A stretch of DNA of 64,000 nt. It comes from a virus. Shown piece by piece: positions 61,334 through 64,000 of this stretch. A program made the position numbers and the translations under genes. The stretch lies in the IMG/VR virus record IMGVR_UViG_3300025806_000014, positions 19,617 to 83,616 of that record; one strand, 5' to 3'. The notes under the pieces are model-generated. The model was not told the origin of the DNA. It worked only from the letters and a program-made list of their open reading frames with translations, and searched no databases. Position 1 is the stretch's first letter, and each line of letters begins with the position of its first letter.

Positions 61334-61591
61334 TTAAATTTTTGTTAATCTTTCTTTTTCTATGTTTTGGTCAAAGTAAGAAGGTATTCCTTTTGGTAAT
61401 TCACATGTTAAACCTTCAGGCCTAACTTGTATTTTATTATTTCCACATAATGAAATTATTTCTCCAATGTATTCTTTATCTCTAAATACTGGAAGTACTT
61501 CGCCCTTTCTACAAGTTTTTCCTTCAGGATGAGGTACTGCTGTCATTGGTCTAATCCATTTTACTTTGTCTCCTCTTTTAAATTCTGCCAT
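61334..61591 (-). CDS. Small beta-rich hypothetical protein
   Basis: 85 residues. MAEFKRGDKVKWIRPMTAVP followed by YIGEIISLCGNNKIQVRPEG looks like a small SH3/KOW-like barrel. It has a TTCAGA-N27-TATAAC promoter 19 nt upstream and is followed by two or three co-oriented small genes. Confidence 0.6.
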   Translation of the reverse strand: MAEFKRGDKVKWIRPMTAVPHPEGKTCRKGEVLPVFRDKEYIGEIISLCGNNKIQVRPEGLTCELPKGIPSYFDQNIEKERLTKI

Positions 61592-61609
61592 GTTATTTAT
61601 AGTTTAATT

Positions 61610-61648
61610 GTTATAATATAATTATAATCTATTTGCATTAATTCTGAA
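61610..61648 (-). promoter_or_regulatory. TTCAGA-N27-TATAAC promoter
   Basis: The minus strand has TTCAGA, 27 nt ending TTATAATTATAT, then TATAAC, 19 nt before the ATG at 61591. TTCAGA overlaps the last codons of the PspC-like gene. Confidence 0.75.
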
Positions 61649-61814
61649 AGTTCTTTTTAAGAAAGATCCATAAAACTAAATAAATGCATAAAGCTGCAGG
61701 TATAACAAATAGAAAGGCTACTCTCCATAAGATTGAAGGTATTCCTGACCATTCTCCTAAACCTTGGCATACACCACCAATGTATCCGTTTCCTCTATAT
61801 AGTTTTGTATTCAT
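61638..61814 (-). CDS. PspC-domain mini membrane protein
   Basis: 58 residues. MNTKLYRGNGYIGGVCQGLG followed by EWSGIPSILWRVAFLF and a long hydrophobic helix is the PspC domain pattern (L-x-R-s-x-x-x-x-I-x-G-V-C-x-G-L-a-x-y-x-x-x-d-x-x-x-x-R-x). PspC proteins sit in the inner membrane and take part in envelope-stress (phage shock) regulation. This is a single-domain version, 17 nt from tRNA-Leu. Confidence 0.82.
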   Translation of the reverse strand: MNTKLYRGNGYIGGVCQGLGEWSGIPSILWRVAFLFVIPAALCIYLVLWIFLKKNFQN

Positions 61815-61830
61815 ATCTTTTTATCTTGGG

Positions 61831-61916
61831 TACCGCTGGAGGGACTCGAACCCTCACTCACCATTCGGCAAAACAGATTTTAAGTCTGTCGTGTCTACCA
61901 ATTCCACCACAGCGGC
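61831..61916 (-). tRNA. tRNA-Leu (anticodon TAA)
   Basis: 86 nt with a class II long variable arm. Acceptor GCCGCTG/CAGCGGT with discriminator A, anticodon stem ACAGA/TCTGT with loop CTTAAAA (anticodon TAA), and T-arm GAGGG/CCCTC with loop TTCGAGT. It reads TTA, an abundant Leu codon here. Confidence 0.94.
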
Positions 61917-61923
61917 ATTCGTT

Positions 61924-62172
61924 TTAGAATTGCATATCTAAACCAACCATACTACGGTGTTCTTCTGGTAAGTTATACTTTATCAAAAATTCTAACATCT
62001 TACTTCTACTTCCTCCCATTGTTGAGCTCCATTCTTCAACAACAGTTTCATTACCATTGCGAGTTTCTATAATGTCATACCAATAACCTAGAATATGATC
62101 AAATCCCCAATTGAGGTCGACATAAAGATTGTCTTCAGCTATTCCGTGCATTCTTGAATTGTACCTACTCAT
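61924..62172 (-). CDS. Hypothetical protein
   Basis: 82 residues. MSRYNSRMHGIAEDNLYVDL then WGFDHILGYWYDIIE and a helical end. It has a TTCAGA-N27-TATAAC promoter 14 nt upstream and ends 7 nt before tRNA-Leu. Not recognised. Confidence 0.6.
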   Translation of the reverse strand: MSRYNSRMHGIAEDNLYVDLNWGFDHILGYWYDIIETRNGNETVVEEWSSTMGGSRSKMLEFLIKYNLPEEHRSMVGLDMQF

Positions 62173-62185
62173 TTTTAATTTGTTT

Positions 62186-62224
62186 GTTATACTATAATTA
62201 TAATCTATAAAGGTTTATTCTGAA
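62186..62224 (-). promoter_or_regulatory. TTCAGA-N27-TATAAC promoter
   Basis: The minus strand has TTCAGA, 27 nt ending TTATAATTATAG, then TATAAC, 14 nt before the ATG at 62172. Confidence 0.75.
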
Positions 62225-62226
62225 AG

Positions 62227-62418
62227 TTAATCTTTACTATTATATCCTATTATAAATTTAATCATACAATATGGCCATGCGGTGATCCAAAAGAATCTTT
62301 GCCAATTGTTAGTATCTTCTCTACCTGGAGTATCAAACTTTTTCATCAAGTATTCAAACCCAGCTGAAAAGATAATACCACAAAGCATGTAAATTGCTAT
62401 ATAATTAATTGTTGTCAT
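62227..62418 (-). CDS. Small membrane protein with two helices
   Basis: 63 residues. Hydrophobic segments lie near residues 5-20 (YIAIYMLCGIIFSAGF) and 42-58 (FFWITAWPYCMIKFII), separated by a polar loop with FDTPGREDTNNWQ. Not recognised. It is one of a run of mini membrane proteins in this region. Confidence 0.6.
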   Translation of the reverse strand: MTTINYIAIYMLCGIIFSAGFEYLMKKFDTPGREDTNNWQRFFWITAWPYCMIKFIIGYNSKD

Positions 62419-62425
62419 TTTTATT

Positions 62426-62614
62426 TTATTTTACCCATTCCATATAAGCCATATTATAAGCAGATACTTTATCTAACTCTGGATCATCCTTCATAAATAT
62501 TGCAGCTGTCGTCATAACTTCTTGTTTTAAATTATACGCATTGGCTTCTGTTAGTATTTCTTCTATTTGAATGTTCTCTTCTATGAAGTCCCATTCTCTT
62601 CCACTATTAATCAT
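62426..62614 (-). CDS. Small helical acidic protein
   Basis: 62 residues, acidic N-terminal half (EWDFIEENIQIEEILTEANA) and a helical second half. It overlaps the SET-domain gene upstream by 8 nt, so it is co-translated with it. Not recognised. Confidence 0.6.
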   Translation of the reverse strand: MINSGREWDFIEENIQIEEILTEANAYNLKQEVMTTAAIFMKDDPELDKVSAYNMAYMEWVK

Positions 62615-63008
62615 TTGTTATCTTTTTTAAATAAGGTTTTCGGTCAGCCATTTGTAACCAGTAGTTTTCACCGTAATGAGTACAAATTTCTTCGTCTTTT
62701 TTAATGTCTCTTTTTGCTATGTAATCAAAATGCATATTCTCTTCACTATCAATCCAATAAGCATTATGATTATCATCATGATTGTAAACACAACCTCCAC
62801 CAGTAGGAAGTACTAAAGTTATAAACTTACCTTCTTGTGGATAATTAAAAACATAGTCATATATCATACCTAGCTCGGATACTTTAGTATCAACAGGTAT
62901 AAGATAACATTTTTCAATTAGTTCTCCTTCTTTAATATCTTCTGCTGCATAAACTCCCATACCCTTGCCTTGCGTTTCTTTAAGATATATTTTAGTTGTT
63001 CTATTCAT
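62607..63008 (-). CDS. SET-domain protein (lysine methyltransferase-like)
   Basis: 133 residues, a minimal SET domain. Visible motifs: GKGMGVYAAEDIKEGELIE (motif I, S-adenosylmethionine binding), VYNHDDNHNAYW (the N-H-x-x-x-x-N motif) and AKRDIKKDEEICTHYGENYW (T-x-Y with the catalytic Tyr). SET enzymes methylate lysines; a 119-residue viral SET is known from chlorovirus. The target here is unknown; a ribosomal or host regulatory protein is possible. It is coupled to the small acidic gene downstream. Confidence 0.85.
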   Translation of the reverse strand: MNRTTKIYLKETQGKGMGVYAAEDIKEGELIEKCYLIPVDTKVSELGMIYDYVFNYPQEGKFITLVLPTGGGCVYNHDDNHNAYWIDSEENMHFDYIAKRDIKKDEEICTHYGENYWLQMADRKPYLKKITND

Positions 63009-63010
63009 AA

Positions 63011-63181
63011 TTACTTTTTACAGCTAGCCTCTGCGCTAACTCCAATAACAAGGAGTATGCAAGCCAGTGGGATATGGCCTACAAAACCTTCGCCTTGCGC
63101 AACTGCCCAAGTTAGTAGAGAGATGCCCACTAACATACAAGCTAACCAGCTCTGTTCTTTTATTTTATTCCATCTTTTCAT
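63011..63181 (-). CDS. Mini membrane protein
   Basis: 56 residues: MKRWNKIKEQSWLACMLVGI then a hydrophobic stretch, and a second segment IPLACILLVIGVSAEASCKK. Two membrane helices are likely. It lies 2 nt before the SET gene start. Not recognised. Confidence 0.55.
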   Translation of the reverse strand: MKRWNKIKEQSWLACMLVGISLLTWAVAQGEGFVGHIPLACILLVIGVSAEASCKK

Positions 63182-63263
63182 TTCTTATTATTTATTATTA
63201 GTACTTGCATTCTTTATAGGGCGGTCGCACATCCGTCGCACATTTTATACTGAAAGCACATAG

Positions 63264-63401
63264 TTAACCAATCAAGTCCGTAATCAGATGCCAAAAAGCA
63301 AATGATATACCGTAGACTATTAGACCACATAAACATGCCATAAAACTCCATCCACAAAACCAGATACAGCTCTCACAAATTCGTAGTACTTTATTCCTCA
63401 T
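63264..63401 (-). CDS. Mini Cys-rich membrane protein
   Basis: 45 residues: MRNKVLRICESCIWFCGWSF then MACLCGLIVYGISFAFW. It overlaps the stop of the upstream gene (GATGAGGAATAA). Five cysteines lie near or in a single membrane segment. Not recognised. Confidence 0.5.
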   Translation of the reverse strand: MRNKVLRICESCIWFCGWSFMACLCGLIVYGISFAFWHLITDLIG

Positions 63402-63783
63402 CTTTAAATACATTTTTTAGTTTAACCTTTTTCTTAGCTAACTCAGCTTCTTCCATCATATCATCGTACATCTCATCAACAACAAATTTATCTGTATAAT
63501 CATATACTGCAATATAATCAACAATATCTATATGGACCATAGTAGGACAGACCTTTGGAATAACAAATGCGTTGTAGTTAATACCCATACCATATTCAGG
63601 TTGACTATCAATAGCCTCGTAGAAACTAGAGTTAGCGAAACCTAATGGAATAGCTGGACCGTAATAGACCGCGTTAAGTCCGTCTTCTCGGTAGTGTCCA
63701 CCAGTCGAGCCGCATTGGCAGGTCCTGGTAGTTCTACTTAGTTTTACGATATCCCTGCAGGTGTTACAGAATAGTAGTTTCAT
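63391..63783 (-). CDS. Zinc-ribbon hypothetical protein
   Basis: 130 residues. The N-terminus has FCNTCRDIVKLSRTTRTCQCGSTG, a C-x2-C and C-x-C ribbon. Middle region GLNAVYYGPAIPLGFANSSF is beta, and the C-terminus is helical and acidic (DEMYDDMMEEAELAKKKVKL). No function known to me. Confidence 0.65.
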   Translation of the reverse strand: MKLLFCNTCRDIVKLSRTTRTCQCGSTGGHYREDGLNAVYYGPAIPLGFANSSFYEAIDSQPEYGMGINYNAFVIPKVCPTMVHIDIVDYIAVYDYTDKFVVDEMYDDMMEEAELAKKKVKLKNVFKDEE

Positions 63784-63789
63784 GTTTTC

Positions 63790-63942
63790 TTATTTCTTCC
63801 AGGAGTTAATAGTATTACCACAGTACAACACGGATACTACCAGACCAATGTATACAACGAATCGCAGAGATAGGGCGATGTTGTCTAGGGCTAGTTTGAT
63901 TGATGTCACATCTGTTGAGTTTTGTGTAAGGGCTTCTAACAT
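63790..63942 (-). CDS. Mini membrane protein
   Basis: 50 residues: MLEALTQNSTDVTSIKLALD, then one membrane helix (FVVYIGLVVSVLYCG) and a short basic tail. It has a TTCAGA-N27 promoter 20 nt upstream, which supports the start. Confidence 0.55.
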   Translation of the reverse strand: MLEALTQNSTDVTSIKLALDNIALSLRFVVYIGLVVSVLYCGNTINSWKK

Positions 63943-63961
63943 ATTTTCTTTTTTAAGTTGT

Positions 63962-64000
63962 TATTTAATTTAAATATAACAAGTGTACCTCAACTCTGAA
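63962..64000 (-). promoter_or_regulatory. TTCAGA-N27 promoter (AT-rich variant)
   Basis: The minus strand has TTCAGA, 27 nt ending TTATATTTAAAT, then TAAATA in place of TATAAT, 20 nt before the ATG at 63942. It lies at the window edge. Confidence 0.6.

Noticed and set aside
61684-61941. Plus-strand ORF of 85 residues
   Set aside because: It reads through tRNA-Leu in antisense and over the PspC-like gene. The WRDSNPHSPFGKTDF-type product is the familiar false translation of a tRNA-Leu.
63195-63250. Short minus-strand Cys-rich ORF (MCFQYKMCDGC...)
   Set aside because: Only 15 residues with no promoter or overlap support. The 80-nt stretch holds nothing else that I can support.

Overview
This window is a piece of a large, AT-rich, contractile-tailed phage genome that is distantly T4-like. 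The evidence is a cluster of recognisable T4-type replication and recombination proteins (UvsW, a UvsY-like mediator, primase gp61, gp32 and a GroES-like gp31 analogue) and T4-type baseplate proteins (gp6, gp25, gp53, gp27 and gp5 homologues or positional analogues). Several signs point to a Bacteroidota host, probably flavobacterial. Start codons are preceded by A-rich stretches and rarely by a Shine-Dalgarno sequence. One secreted protein ends like a type IX secretion (T9SS) cargo. A spanin-like protein resembles those of Bacteroidota phages. The host call is inference.

Layout. Almost everything is on the minus strand. 0-6 kb: an acidic partial ORF, UvsW, UvsY-like, primase, gp32, GroES-like and RuvC-like nuclease. 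6-50 kb: virion genes, comprising a tube-like protein, coiled-coil and fibre proteins, a spanin-like protein, a collagen-stalk fibre ending in a Hint (intein/hedgehog) domain, five very large structural proteins, gp6, gp25, an amidoligase-like protein, a four-repeat ribosomal S1-like protein, gp5-like spike, gp27-like hub, gp53-like wedge, tube-cap-like proteins and a 1639-residue fibre with 81-bp collagen repeats. 49-54 kb: dCMP deaminase, HAD phosphatase, ATP-dependent DNA ligase, tRNA-Gln, 2OG oxygenase and DnaJ. 54.5-56.4 kb: a plus-strand island of four small genes, closed by a hairpin terminator. 56.4-64 kb: a minus-strand accessory region with the putative T9SS cargo, a muramidase-like protein, a DksA-type zinc-finger protein, a second HAD phosphatase, a YkgJ-like protein, ribosomal protein bS21, tRNAs (Arg, Leu and one aberrant), PspC-like and other mini membrane proteins, and a SET-domain protein.

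Two recurrent upstream motifs divide the window. In the virion region most transcription units are preceded, about 12-34 nt before the start codon, by an AATATATAA-type box that resembles the T4 late promoter. From 51.7 kb to the right end, six genes are preceded by a different signal: TTCAGA, exactly 27 nt, then TATAAT or TATAAC, lying 14-22 nt before the ATG. This second family looks like a phage-specific early or middle promoter.

The most notable combination is two ribosomal-protein homologues (S1-like and bS21) in a phage whose genes largely lack Shine-Dalgarno sequences, which suggests takeover of translation initiation. The fibre Hint domain, the putative T9SS cargo, the amidoligase/repeat fusion and the fixed-spacing promoter family are the other items most worth following.
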